Of a stretch of DNA of 64,000 nucleotides, positions 11,114 to 24,409 are shown piece by piece. A program made the position numbers and the translations under genes. The first letter of the stretch is position 1. Each line of letters opens with the position of its first letter. Below the pieces are notes generated by a model that saw nothing but the letters and a program-made list of their open reading frames with translations, was not told where the DNA came from and made no database searches. The stretch comes from Catenaria anguillulae PL171 (taxonomy: Eukaryota > Blastocladiomycota > Blastocladiomycetes > Blastocladiales > Catenariaceae): NCBI GenBank assembly GCA_002102555.1, contig MCFL01000033.1, positions 124,001-188,000 on the forward strand. The letters are read 5' to 3'.

Positions 11114-13858
<2,745 letters not shown>

Positions 13859-15201
13859 ATGTCGTTTACTCATGTATGGTCTCTTGTGCCGAGTGGACGA
13901 GGTTCATGTCATCATGAACGAGTTTCCCATTCCGTATTCTTTTTTTCATATTTTCCCAGTTTGCTGCGTGTCTCTTTGGATGTATTGAATGCCTTTTCGC
14001 AAATCACTCGACATTGTCGTCGCCGTGAAGCTCGCTCCGGTCTGCTGTCGCTTTGAGCATTTGCACGCTCCGGGCCATGGCAAGAGACAAACCGTGAGCA
14101 GGACGCGAGAAATGCGATCAACTTGCATTTCACCTATCCGTCGTACACCTAGAACCTGCCGCTTATCGGTACATACATAAACATCAGCTTGACTCGCCGG
14201 AGCTGAACCCTCGTAATTGATTGAGCGCACATGCCCGTTCAAATTTGTTTCCTTTTGGATTGCAGATTCCTCTCCAGGGCAGAGAACATCCGCGGGCTGC
14301 CTCTATCGTCTTGTCTGGTCCATCGATATCGCAGAGGTCGCAAACTTTGTCTTCCGTTTCCCTGTTCTCTTCCCCTCTTCGCCTTCTCTATACTCTACTG
14401 TTTTTTTTTCCCACGGCGGTTACGGACATCTTTCTTGCGGGCACAGTCAACATCATTGTCCGCCAGTTGTTCATGGAGCGAGGTGGACATGTGTTTTTCG
14501 TGCCTCCATTTTCCAATGTTTGCAGGTCCAACTCACGAGGGTCATTCGCAACGACAATTTAGGCGCGTCTGGACTCAAAGGTATACATAGCTCGATCTCA
14601 GCCAGGACCATTGCTTCGCCAATAACCAATGTGCCGTCTTGCTCACGCTTGTTCCTCAAACCTCGCTCCGAAGCACAGCCACGATGATTACACTCCCAGG
14701 TCTCTTCTCCTCCCGGTGTCTATCTGCGGCACATTCTGAAGCAGTTCACCATGCATCCACCCATCCATCCGCCGTGGTGTCGGCGATCCCAACTTTGGTC
14801 ACCGAGCCATTGGCGAGCACAGTGTCTGCCCAGGAAACCAATCGTTTCTTCTGGTTCCCCATCCTTTTCCCACAGCTTTGCGACTTTCAGTTCAACTTTG
14901 TGTTTGTATGTTCAAGTTTTTGAAGCCCTTTACCGGGCATTCAGTTTCATTAATCCTCGCAATACATTTTTTTTCCTCATCATCATTTCCGTTGCCTCTT
15001 CGGACTGCCCGGCTATACCAGTACCATGAGGCTATTGCGGCGTGATGACGCGTGCCTGTGCGAACAAGGTGCAAATCGTGACAATAACCTTAAGGGCAGA
15101 TTATCGGTCTTCCGCAGTAGAATTGCAAACCCATTGCCACCTTCTGCAATATTTCGCTCTATAAATCTCAAGATTCCACCCGAAACCCGCAACCAGTCAG
15201 C
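13859..15201. other. Intergenic region, 1.3 kb, nothing identified apart from a TATA box
   Basis: The sequence is T- and C-rich with only short, non-overlapping frames and no recognisable protein motif. It ends with TATAAAT at 15160-15166, about 36 bases before the next gene's ATG. Confidence 0.5.
15160..15166 (+). promoter_or_regulatory. TATA box (TATAAAT)
   Basis: TATAAAT lies 36 bases before the ATG of the four-exon gene at 15202. That would give a very short 5' UTR if transcription starts about 30 bases downstream of it. Confidence 0.4.
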
Positions 15202-16236
15202 ATGATTTCATCCTCGTTTACCAGCCCTCGCGTCGCCGAGCACCTGCCTTGGCCCGTGCCGGCGTCAACCGACCCGATTGCGCACACTGGACCGGCCGGA
15301 AACCATCCCGTACGCATGTTTGATGGAATATTTCTCTGAATCAGTTGGATGCTTACTGACATTACCTTGTGTACCGCTCAGTCCAATGAGACCTATGAAT
15401 CGACGTCGCATTCGTCCTACATTAGCCATCAGGTACCGTGAAGTTGTGCTTCTGTTTCGGGCCGAATAGCGTGGGACCGTCACTGACAAACACTTTTTGC
15501 CTATTCAGCGCGATACCCACCGTTTTGACGCTATTCATGAGTACGCGCACAACAAGGCCAAGGCGCACCAGCCCGCCGAATGGGCCTCGAGCGGCGAAAA
15601 GGTCCGAATCACACGCACCTTTGCTTGTTTGCGACGATATCCAGGAACTCACACACGCCTTGCTCATTCAACCGCCGCCCGCGTCTGAAGCAGACCGCCT
15701 ACGTTTCGTCGTACAAGTCCACCTTCCAAGGCTCGCCCACGCGTGACGCGCCCAATGGCGGCGCAACCAAAATCCCGCCCATCCCACGCACAGCCCTGGG
15801 CAAATCGACCAACCACCACGAACAAGTGATTGCCGATACACGCGCCCAGCAGCAACACCCGTTCATTCACCCATACCCGTACCCGCCCTCCATCATGCAC
15901 GCCGTGTCGGTGCACGGGGTGGGCAACTCGGCCGCGTTGGACGCGATTCAAGGGTCGGCCGCGGGCGGGATTGCGCGCGAGCAGTCGGCGACGGGCACGA
16001 CCACCGCGACGGTGCCGGTTACGCAAGGGTACAACATTTTGAACGGGTCCGAAATGCCCGCATATGCGAGGGCAAAGCAACCCGGCACCTTCTTTGCGGG
16101 GCGGGTGTCGGCGGCAAAGTTGGAGGCAAAGACGAATGCCAGGACGTCTGGGTATGATATCATTAGCCACGAGACGCATGCTGGGGCAGCCATGGGAGGA
16201 AGAAGCACTTGGGGCCAGCATGGGCACAAGCAGTGA
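15202..16236 (+). CDS. Four-exon protein of unknown function
   Basis: Exons 15202-15309, 15382-15432, 15509-15601 and 15691-16236 join in frame through GT-AG introns (donors GTACGC, GTACCG, GTCCGA) to give 265 residues. The short early exons were found by following frames, not from any single long ORF. Visible segments are TAYVSSYKSTF, YPYPPSIMHAVSVHG, TQGYNILNGSEMPAYA and SGYDIISHETHAG. The protein is hydrophilic, Ala/Gly/Thr/His-rich and has no membrane span. The spaced 'GY(N/D)II' pieces and the Tyr/Ser-rich style recall small axonemal or microtubule-associated proteins, which would suit a flagellated fungus. This is only an impression and I do not recognise a family. The last acceptor may instead be CAG three bases later, removing one Gln. 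Confidence 0.6.
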
Positions 16237-16576
16237 AAGGCTCATTGGTGTGGGAACCGTTTGGATGCTGAGCCGGTTTTCACTTTTGCTGTTGTCTACT
16301 TGAAAGGTTTACCATTTCTCACTTTTTGTGTGTTTCCGTACGCACAGTACCTCTCTATGTTCTTCTTCTACCCATCATTCTCGCTTGAATACCTTGGATA
16401 CTTCCCTTTGCCGTTTCGATTGGTCATGTTCGTCGTGCTCAAATGATGCACTCTGTTTCGTTTCTTTCAGTGAGCGCGTGGTGCCCCACTCGTGACGCAT
16501 ATCAACCCGGACAATGAATACATAGAATGCCACTTGCAAACAATGATATACTACGTTGAGCAACTTGCCCCGAGAC

Positions 16577-18628
16577 ATGCTGGCACTTGACCTCATTAAC
16601 CCGATCCTCACCTGGGCAATTCGCCAGGCCACCGCCGACCGCTATCACGCGGTCCTGTGCACTTGCCCCTCTGCATTGCATCCAAGCGCTGCCCGTGCCG
16701 CCCTACTCCACTTTCCCGTCTCATTCCATGCAGCTGCAGGCGCATCAGGCCATGGAACTCCCGCAACGCCGCACTTGTCGACCGTCGTGGATCACGCCAG
16801 CCTTGGCGGCCATCTTGGCTTGCTCAACGTGTACGCCCAGCTGGTCTCTCGGCACACGATTTCTGGTCGGCATTTGCCGATGCACACATACAACGCGGTC
16901 GATTTGTTACTCGACTCGGAGGAAGCCGTGGATGAGGCCAAGGTGATGCGTGTGCTGGACTGGTGGTCAAGCAACGCAAAGCACTCGGGTTCCAAGCTCA
17001 AGCTCAAAGTCTCGCACAAACTCATCAACGCTGCCTGCCGGCTTGGGCTCGTCTTTGTCCTCGACTGGTACCTGTCCACATTGCCCACACCGGCATCCAT
17101 GGCCACCGTGCTCGTCAACGCCATGGACATTGCCTCGGAACACGGCCACGTTCCACTGCTTGCCTGGCTTCGCACGCACTTGCCTGCGGCCGACATTGAT
17201 GCATTTTACACGTCCAATGCAATCAATCGCGCTTCCAAGCACGGACACATTCCCGTCCTCGACTGGTGGCTGCACTCGACGTTGCCACTCAAATTCTCCA
17301 ACCTGGCCATCGACCTTGCTCCCACAACACACGTTCTCGACTGGTGGATGCGCTCGGGCCTGCAGCTCGAGTATTCCGGCACGTCCATGGATCATGCCGC
17401 TTCCATCGCGGTGCTCGACTGGTGGCGCATGTCTCGGCTCGAGATGCGGTACACGCAGCCCATGGAACTCGCAAGCGCTGCAGGCCGCGTGGACCTACTT
17501 GATTGGTGGATGACGCACGTGGGTCCAGTGTGTACGCCCGAAATGTGCATTGTGGATGCGTGTGGCGCAGGCCACATTAGTGTGCTTGAGTGGTGGATCG
17601 GGGCGGCCACAGAGGCCGACCATGGGGCATGTGTGTGCGATGTGGACGAGGAGGAGATTGGGGCGTTTTTGTGCGCGGCGGCGGACGAGGGTCACGGGGA
17701 GGTTGTGGCCTGGTGGTTGCGCAAGTTGACCAAGGAGCAGCGCAAACTGTTGATGGATCACGAGTATGTCGAGGAATGGAACGTGCTCGAGTTTGCGACA
17801 CCCAAGGGCAACATGGATATTCTCAACATGTGGAAACAGAATGGATTGGCCATGTGCACCTGTTCGCCGTGGGTCCTGGCCGTTGCTGCGCAAATGGGCC
17901 ATTTGTCGGTGCTGCAGTGGTGGCACATGGAGCTCGGCCACGACACTTTTTGCTCTGGCGCATTCTCTGGCGGCGCCGTTCCCATCTGGTTCAAGGCAGG
18001 TCAAGGCGGCAACTTGCCCGTGATTCATTGGCTACTCAACACCAAACTGAGATCATCCGCCGACCTGTCTGACCTGACAAACGAATCTGCGGCCGTTGCC
18101 GGCCTCGTCTCTGGCGCCATTGAGGGCGGCCACGTTCGGGTTCTCGACTGGCTTGCTGCCAGCGTCCCGGATCTGCTTTCTAATCCATTGGTTGCTGCCG
18201 AATCCGCAAACTTTCTTGACACGGCATCGCAGCTTGGCCACGTCTCCATTTTGCGCCGGCTCTCAGCAAACGCTCCATCGACGCAAACGCTACAGTATTC
18301 GCGCACTGCACTGGTTGCTGCAACAAAGCGCGGCCACCTCGGCGTGCTCAGGTGGTGGATGGAGGAGAGCGGGCGGCAGCTCAAGTTTGCATTGGACGAG
18401 GTACTGCACGTGGCGATCGAGAATGGACAGCTGTGGTCGTGGTACTTTTGGATCAAGCATGGGGATTGGCAAAAAGTGCAGGACTATGTGCCAAACGAGG
18501 AGGTGGTTAAGGCGGCGGTGGATCACAAGAGCTGGGACGTGCTCGATTGGATGGTGGAAAAGAAGGGAAGCGAGCGGCCGAGTGAGCCGGGCGATTGGGA
18601 GGCGTGGTGGTCCGTGATTCAGTCGTGA
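16577..18628 (+). CDS. Ankyrin-like 'VLDWW' repeat protein
   Basis: This is a single uninterrupted frame; the first in-frame ATG is 16577, giving 683 residues. After an N-terminal helical region (DLINPILTWAIRQ) the protein consists of 13 or more units of about 33 residues built on 'GH(V/I/L)xVLDWWxxxxL', for example GHIPVLDWWLHSTLPLKF. These match the degenerate ankyrin-type repeats that are expanded in some zoosporic fungi and amoebae. They are expected to form a helical solenoid for protein binding, often as substrate adaptors in F-box-like proteins. No catalytic domain is visible. The N-terminus differs from that of the two related genes at 24.4 and 27.1 kb, so it belongs to a separate subfamily. 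Repeat architecture is seen directly; binding function is inferred. Confidence 0.85.
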   Translation: MLALDLINPILTWAIRQATADRYHAVLCTCPSALHPSAARAALLHFPVSFHAAAGASGHGTPATPHLSTVVDHASLGGHLGLLNVYAQLVSRHTISGRHLPMHTYNAVDLLLDSEEAVDEAKVMRVLDWWSSNAKHSGSKLKLKVSHKLINAACRLGLVFVLDWYLSTLPTPASMATVLVNAMDIASEHGHVPLLAWLRTHLPAADIDAFYTSNAINRASKHGHIPVLDWWLHSTLPLKFSNLAIDLAPTTHVLDWWMRSGLQLEYSGTSMDHAASIAVLDWWRMSRLEMRYTQPMELASAAGRVDLLDWWMTHVGPVCTPEMCIVDACGAGHISVLEWWIGAATEADHGACVCDVDEEEIGAFLCAAADEGHGEVVAWWLRKLTKEQRKLLMDHEYVEEWNVLEFATPKGNMDILNMWKQNGLAMCTCSPWVLAVAAQMGHLSVLQWWHMELGHDTFCSGAFSGGAVPIWFKAGQGGNLPVIHWLLNTKLRSSADLSDLTNESAAVAGLVSGAIEGGHVRVLDWLAASVPDLLSNPLVAAESANFLDTASQLGHVSILRRLSANAPSTQTLQYSRTALVAATKRGHLGVLRWWMEESGRQLKFALDEVLHVAIENGQLWSWYFWIKHGDWQKVQDYVPNEEVVKAAVDHKSWDVLDWMVEKKGSERPSEPGDWEAWWSVIQS

Positions 18629-20220
18629 GTAGGAACAATGTAAGCGTCCTCTGGCTCTCTTCACCACAACTAATCCGCCGGCAATTCGATGTAGATGTAT
18701 GGTGTCTGTCAGCTGCTGAGCAAATCTGCCATTGGGGTTACGGTCCGGTGCCAACGAAGACGAAGCGCACGGGAAACTACGTATATGTAGGAAAAACAGG
18801 CTCGCGAGCTCACGAAGATCAGGGGAGGGGGAGGGGGGGGGTGAGACGCGAGGATCCCGATCGATCGTATTGCTCCCGCCAGCTCAACATGGACAAGCTT
18901 GTTTCCGACAAGAAGGTCCGGATTGGCGACGGTTCGCCAAAATACTCACTAGCGAGACTGGCCAGCAGTTATCAGTTCTTTTTCACCCGCCCGTCTGGTC
19001 TGACCTCACGAGGTACTGGGGGCGAATCAAGGAATCATGGGCGTTCTGCTGCATGAAATCCAACTTCTATCGTGGAATCGTTGCCACACCGAGAACTGAG
19101 GACATGAATGACAAGCTCCGGACCCAAATGACGCTCGTCCAGTTCGCATTGCGTATGCACTCCATCATCAAGGAACTGGTCGAGTATGCCCAATATCTAT
19201 AAAGTGTCGGTACGCTCAAACTTGATTTCCATCAATTCTCTGCGCCAAGCTCAATGACACAACCTACACTCACATTTTGGTAATGTCGTGCACAGAAATT
19301 GATCCTCGCCTCGTATCGCGCAAGTATTATAAAATGAGGGATTTCGAGTTTTGTCTTCGCTCTTTGTTATTCAACTTGTGCGCCAGTATGCATCAGCCTC
19401 CGTGACAGGACGCATCAAGCAAGCCATGTACTCGGCTGCTCAGCTACGAGTGCCAGCAACTCGTTCCTGCCAACCCCAAAAGTTGACGCTCTCGCCGAGT
19501 ATACTTCGATATGGACATACCGACCAATCGCGCTCGGTCACGCTTTAATATCCAGTCTCGCCTCGACGTCAACCGCCGCCCAGCGACTCGTTCGTCTCTT
19601 GATAGGGTTCAATGCTTTCTTTTTATATCATTTGCGCGCTTTCGAGTATGAATGTGCCTGCTCATCATTTCTTGCCACATAAAGCAACTGCACGATGGCA
19701 AACAAGGGATGCATCTCGAGGCTGAAGAGTGCTGGCCATAGTTGCCGCTGCCCAGATTCTCAACATACTCCATGGATGAATGGTTGGCGACGGTGCTCTG
19801 GACCAGAGAGTGCGTCCGTAGGTAAGTCTATGCATGCTTTATGCTGAGTGCGGTTGATCCAGGTCGCTTGATGCGACGAGATTGAAGAAAAACGTTGGAA
19901 ATGTGCTGAAAAAGATATATGAGTCTGATATTTACATACATTGAGCAGCCTGTTGACGGGCAACCATCGGTGAATAGAAAACAGGCACAACCAATGATTG
20001 CATGCACTACAGACAGAGAGTGAAGCCAACCGCACAAGACAAGTGGAAATGAAGAAATAAACAAGAGCAGGGGTATTCACATGACATAACCACAAAGCAA
20101 ACCAGCCTCCGCCTCAAATGCCGAAAAAGCTGACGAGTTCTCTCCAACACACCTCACACACGCCATGATACACATGCGACACTGGCTTGCTGACGCTGGC
20201 CAACGAGTACTGGGTGGGCG
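18629..20220. other. Intergenic region, 1.6 kb, with one weak coding candidate
   Basis: From ATG 18889 a frame begins MDKLVSDKKVRIGDG. One base out of frame, a second runs from about 18935 to TAA 19202 with protein-like sequence (VLFHPPVWSDLTRYWGRIKE). If a one-base indel or unseen splice joins them, the product is about 104 residues with no recognised family. A G-rich run occurs near 18824-18840. The rest (19203-20220) shows no coding signal. Confidence 0.3.
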
Positions 20221-22298
20221 TCAACCACACGTGCGTTGTGCCCGCAGTAAATGGGGCTTTTCCTGGACGCCGCGCTTGCCGCGCAACCCAAAGATGGGTA
20301 CAAGCCCGTTGGGCTCGTAATCAGGCAAGTCGCCCACCTCGCCAAGAGCACCGCCGCTGCCGCCAACCTCATCGCCACCCATACGCTCGTCCACCTTGTT
20401 GTTGTTGAGAACATTGGGTGACCCCTGTGGCGATCCAGCCATCAAGCTGGCCACCAACTCGGGCGTCAGTGTCAAGTCACTCAGGTACACCATGACACGC
20501 TTGCAGTACGAGCAGCAAGGCATGGCGCCGGTGGATGCCGGGTCGTCGTTGGTTGCCGGTAGGGCAAGATAGCTTGCGGGCACGGGCAGGTCACGTTCCC
20601 ACAAAATCTTGGATGACCAGAGCACCACAGGTTGATTGCTGAGGCCCGTGAGCCGAGACACGGACATGACCATTTTGCGCTCGACTGTGGGCGAGTCGCA
20701 GAACCAGTGGTACGTCAGGCTGGGTTGTGCGCCCGTTGACACCATGTGCAGCAGGTGGCGCGTGAAGCGGGCGAGCTTTGGGTCGCGGAGAAACTGGGAG
20801 AAGGACGCGGGCAAGAGAGGGAATGAGCAAATTGAAAAAAAAAAAAAACGGACGGCGGGCAGGAGGGCGGACATACCTCGAACAGACTCCTTCCCATGAC
20901 CTGTGGAAAACAACACCGCGCGACTTGCGGCGAAAACGGATGAATATTATTCTTGTCCATGAAGGCATTCCACGTTGCATCCTCCACCGATACAATGTCG
21001 CCCTCTGGGTTGGTAAGGTAGCTAATGGTGGGCATGAATGGCACCGACAACACCTCTTCGGCATTGGCGCCCGTGACGGCCGTGGATGCAGGCACATACT
21101 CGTACGCGGCGCGTTGCGCTTGGTACGATTGGGCGGCGGCCGTCAGATTGAGCTCGGATGCGGTGGGTAGGCGGTAAAACGACGCTGTGCCGAGCGTGGA
21201 CGTGTCGTGAGTCGGAGGCGCCGGATATGGGGTTTGTTCGGCGGAGGAAGACGCAGAATGACCTCTGGGAACCTGTTGTGCTTGAGCTGAGGCGCCAGAT
21301 GGACTAGGTCGCTTGGTAACGTGGTGTTGTTGGCGGTGTTGCTGATAAGAAGTGGGAGAGCCCGATGGGTGTCTTGCCCTTTGTTGGTACTGCGTGTCGG
21401 TGTAAATGGAATCAGCAGCCGACGCGGAAGACGAAGCAGACGATGACGACTTGCTCGTCAGTGTTCGATCGTGTGTCGCCGAAGACGGTGCCGCTGGTCT
21501 CGCCGAGCTTTGCATTGACGATGGATTGGACCTCGCTCCGCCGCATGGGCTTGGGCCGGCCGATCCGCCACCAACACTGGACGAAAGTGGCGGAGGCGGC
21601 GGCGGAGGCGCCATTGGACTTTGTCCTTGTAGCGCCGGATTCCCTGCCAAGAACTGATTTTCCGCCATGAGCGCCGACGTGGATGCCATGGAGAGCGCAT
21701 CCAAATCGAAAAACGACGACGGGTACGGCAAGGCCGTTGGATTGCTTCCGCCAGCTTCATCGTCGCCACTGAGCATCTCTTCCAAACTGATGGTCGATCG
21801 TCGTCGTTGATTATTGTTGGAGTCATCCTCGGCGGCCATGGTCGCGACTCTGGACGCGGCAGTGGACGCCACTTCAGCAGCAGCCGCAGCAGTGGCGGCA
21901 GCGGCCGCTCTTGCGCTAGCAGCAATCTTGACGGACCGGGCGCGCTGCTTGGCGGTTTGCAGTGGTACCGTGGGGTAGGATTGAGTCGAGTAAGGGGTGT
22001 TCACTTCATGCTGCGCCAGTTGGTCGAGGGCAGCGGCAGTGTACGAGTAGGAGGGGATCGGGCCAGCAGGGGCGGCGGCCGAGGCGACTGGCGGCAGCAC
22101 AGGCGCTGTTTGGTTGGCAGGAGAAGCACCCGGCCCGGTGGCGGCGACTGTGGGCCGGGCGTGGCTGGGGCTATGGCCAGGGCCGGGGGCGGGGGCATGG
22201 GATGGGGAGAGCTGCTGGTGCTGGTTTGGTGCGTACGGGTGGGCGTTGGCACGTGCTTGTGCCGAGAGTAGTTTGCGGTTGAGCATTGAGTGGGACAT
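20221..22298 (-). CDS. Disordered regulator-like protein with a PAS-like C-terminal domain
   Basis: Exon 1 runs from ATG 22298 to 20877. A GTATGT donor and a CTCCCAG acceptor remove 20876-20794, and exon 2 runs 20793-20221, giving about 664 residues. The first 370 or so residues are low complexity (Pro, Ala, Ser, Gln; a run of seven prolines after MAP; poly-Ser). The C-terminal part has an ordered pattern: WNAFMDKNN, then MGRSLFE|FLRDPKLARF across the splice, YHWFCDSPTVERKM and VLWSSKILWERD. It resembles a PAS-like sensor domain seen in bacteria and some eukaryotes with 'W..FA..N ... GRSLW.FI ... CDSP..RR'. A later pair, CCSYC, could bind metal only as a half site. A regulatory or signalling role is inferred. 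The last few dozen residues are uncertain because another 3' splice to a stop at 20154 is possible. Confidence 0.6.
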
Positions 22299-23320
22299 GG
22301 GGTTGGGTGATTGGGTGATTGGATTGGATGGTATGGGCAATAAACTTCATAAAGCTCGGATAAAGTAAGTACATAAGTCTTTCGTATATGCTCAGAGTGG
22401 GCGCAGTTTTCTATTTCATTTTTGTTGTGGCGAGGTCGGCCGTGCCTTTTGAGTTGACTGACTGCGCCGTCACTGTGCAATTGAAATTGAAACCTTGTTG
22501 ACTGGCCCAAATCTTGTTCTTGAGCATGTTGTGCTGCATGTTCTGCGCCACCAAGTGGAGCGCACCAGATGAGCCTTGATGCACGGCCAAGGTCGGAACA
22601 AATGACGCGACGAAAACAAAATGTTGCCATTCCTCAAGCGGCGCAGTCAGGTCGCGTCACGCTGACGTGGCGCAACTCGATCAATTGTTCTGACTTATGA
22701 GACTTTGCGGACCTGGCCTGGACATGGGCTCGACTCAGATAGCTAGCTCAGACACTGTATTAATATTGTACTTGGCTAGAGGTACACGCCTTGCCGCATC
22801 GTCATTGGACAGCCAGCGACCTCTCAAGTGCACCGACACTCATTGAGACCGTTGAGAGTCATGTTCTTGGACAGTGAACGTGTTGTGATTCATGCTCATG
22901 TGGGAAGTGCGTATGTGTGTTTGTGTGTATCTATTGTGATGGTGAAAACAGCAGCCGCTCATACCGGGCCGGTATTGATCCTTCCAACGACTTCGAGCGA
23001 AACGGCTGAGTAGGTACTTCTACTTTGGCTGCAGGATGTTTTTTTTTCTTCAATAGAAGAATCGGCTGGGGCCTGTCGCCCCTTGACTCGTGACTCGTGA
23101 ATTTTGAGCACGCGAAGCGACTGAGAGAATTCATCAACCAGTTCATGAACAACGTGGCGAAGGAACTGTCCGCAGTTTGTCCGACTTGAATTCCCACCCA
23201 CCGCCGACGCTTAGAGCGCGCGTGTAGATACCAAGCAAGTGTTGCTCAATATAAATACCGGAACAGACCCTTCCGTGAACCTGAAATGCATCAGAAGCAA
23301 CTTCTCGCAGCGTATCAACT
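22299..23320. other. Divergent intergenic region
   Basis: About 1 kb separates the PAS-like gene (minus) from the IFI27-like gene (plus). It contains GT-rich stretches (about 22900-22940), a poly-T run near 23040 and the TATA box at 23248. No gene was recognised. Confidence 0.5.
23248..23259 (+). promoter_or_regulatory. TATA box AATATAAATACC
   Basis: A near-consensus TATA box lies about 62 bases before the ATG of the IFI27-like gene at 23321. The AAATACC tail is shared with the elements at 10175 and 34471. Confidence 0.55.
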
Positions 23321-23886
23321 ATGACAGACACAAGCATCGTTCACCAAAGCTCCAACCAGCACCACTCCGACCAAACAGTTGTGGCGCAAGAAACCAACCA
23401 GCCCCAGCCGTTGACTGATGAGGCAGTTCACTTCCTGGACACGGCAAGCGAAAAAGGCTCTGGTTCTGGCTCTGGCTCGGACTCTGACTCTGGCTCTGGC
23501 TCGGACTCTGGCTCGGACTCTGACTCGGACCCTGATGTGGAGGATCAGGCAGCCAATAACGAAAGTGCGGGTGAGTTCCACGTTCAAGCTCAAGACGTTG
23601 CACAAGCTGCCGCTGCTGCCATCGCGGTCCCTGTTGCTGTCAACGCGGCTGCAGTCGCGGCTACAACTGCGCTTGGCTTTCAAGCTGGCGGCATCGTTGC
23701 CGGATCTACCGCGGCGGCTATGATGAGCTCGGCAGCCGTTGCCAGTGGCGGCGCGGTGGCAGCGGGATCCCTGGTGGCGACCATGCAGTCCATTGGAGCC
23801 GTGGGTGTTGCGCTGGGGCCGGTTGGGTGGGTTGCATTTGGAACAGTTGGCTTGTTGTTGGGCGGGAGGAACTTGTTTGGGAGGAG

Positions 23887-23920
<34 letters not shown>
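23321..23920 (+). CDS. IFI27/ISG12 (Ifi-6-16)-like hydrophobic protein with Ser/Asp repeat and poly-Q tail
   Basis: A single exon encodes 199 residues. Residues about 46-71 are a Ser/Gly/Asp repeat (SGSGSDSDSGSGSD) and act as an acidic linker. Residues about 110-180 are a Gly/Ala-rich hydrophobic block with the signature GFQAGGIVAGSTAAAMMSSA and GGAVAAGSLVATMQSIGA. This matches the Ifi-6-16 domain of mammalian IFI27/IFI6 (ISG12) proteins, small membrane proteins of mitochondria or the nuclear envelope linked to apoptosis and stress. Fungal homologues exist, but their role is not settled. Two or three membrane-spanning helices are likely. The protein ends in nine Gln encoded by a pure CAG run, an unusual tail for this family. 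Membership is judged from the motif; membrane location is inferred. Confidence 0.75.
23891..23917 (+). repeat. (CAG)9 trinucleotide repeat
   Basis: Nine perfect CAG codons directly before the TAG stop of the IFI27-like gene encode a terminal poly-Gln. Pure codon use suggests recent, length-variable expansion. Confidence 0.9.
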
Positions 23921-24409
23921 GCTAGTGTAGTTGCTCGTAGAGCGTTTGTGGTTGGTGTGAGCTGTTGAGAAGATTGTTTGTTTCCATTGAATTTTGAGCT
24001 GTTGAAACTTCATAGTCCTGTCTCGTTGGTCGGCAGCCTCACATGTCGGCATCATGTCCACCACCAAAATTGTCCGAAATATGTCCGAAACCACACAATT
24101 CCCAAGGCAATACACTCCCCTTTTTGTTCCGAAATGCAACCGACCATGTTCTACTCTCACAATTCGGCAATCGCGGTCAAGTTAGCGAACTGGGTGGAAG
24201 GAACAGGACGGGATGGATGATCTTTTCTGCTGATGGTATAGTTCGTCGCCGGCCGCCCGCCAGTGCAGGAAACTGGCCTCCAAGACAAATGCATTGACGA
24301 CACAGTCGCTCTCATGTCCTGGCGAAGCAGTGACTGGAGCACACAACTTTGTGCAATTCACGATAATCCATGACTTGATGCTTCTTCGACCTCCAACCAA
24401 CCTCCAACC
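23921..24409. other. Intergenic region
   Basis: This is the 3' flank of the IFI27-like gene and the upstream region of an ankyrin-like gene. No convincing promoter box or gene was seen. Confidence 0.5.
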
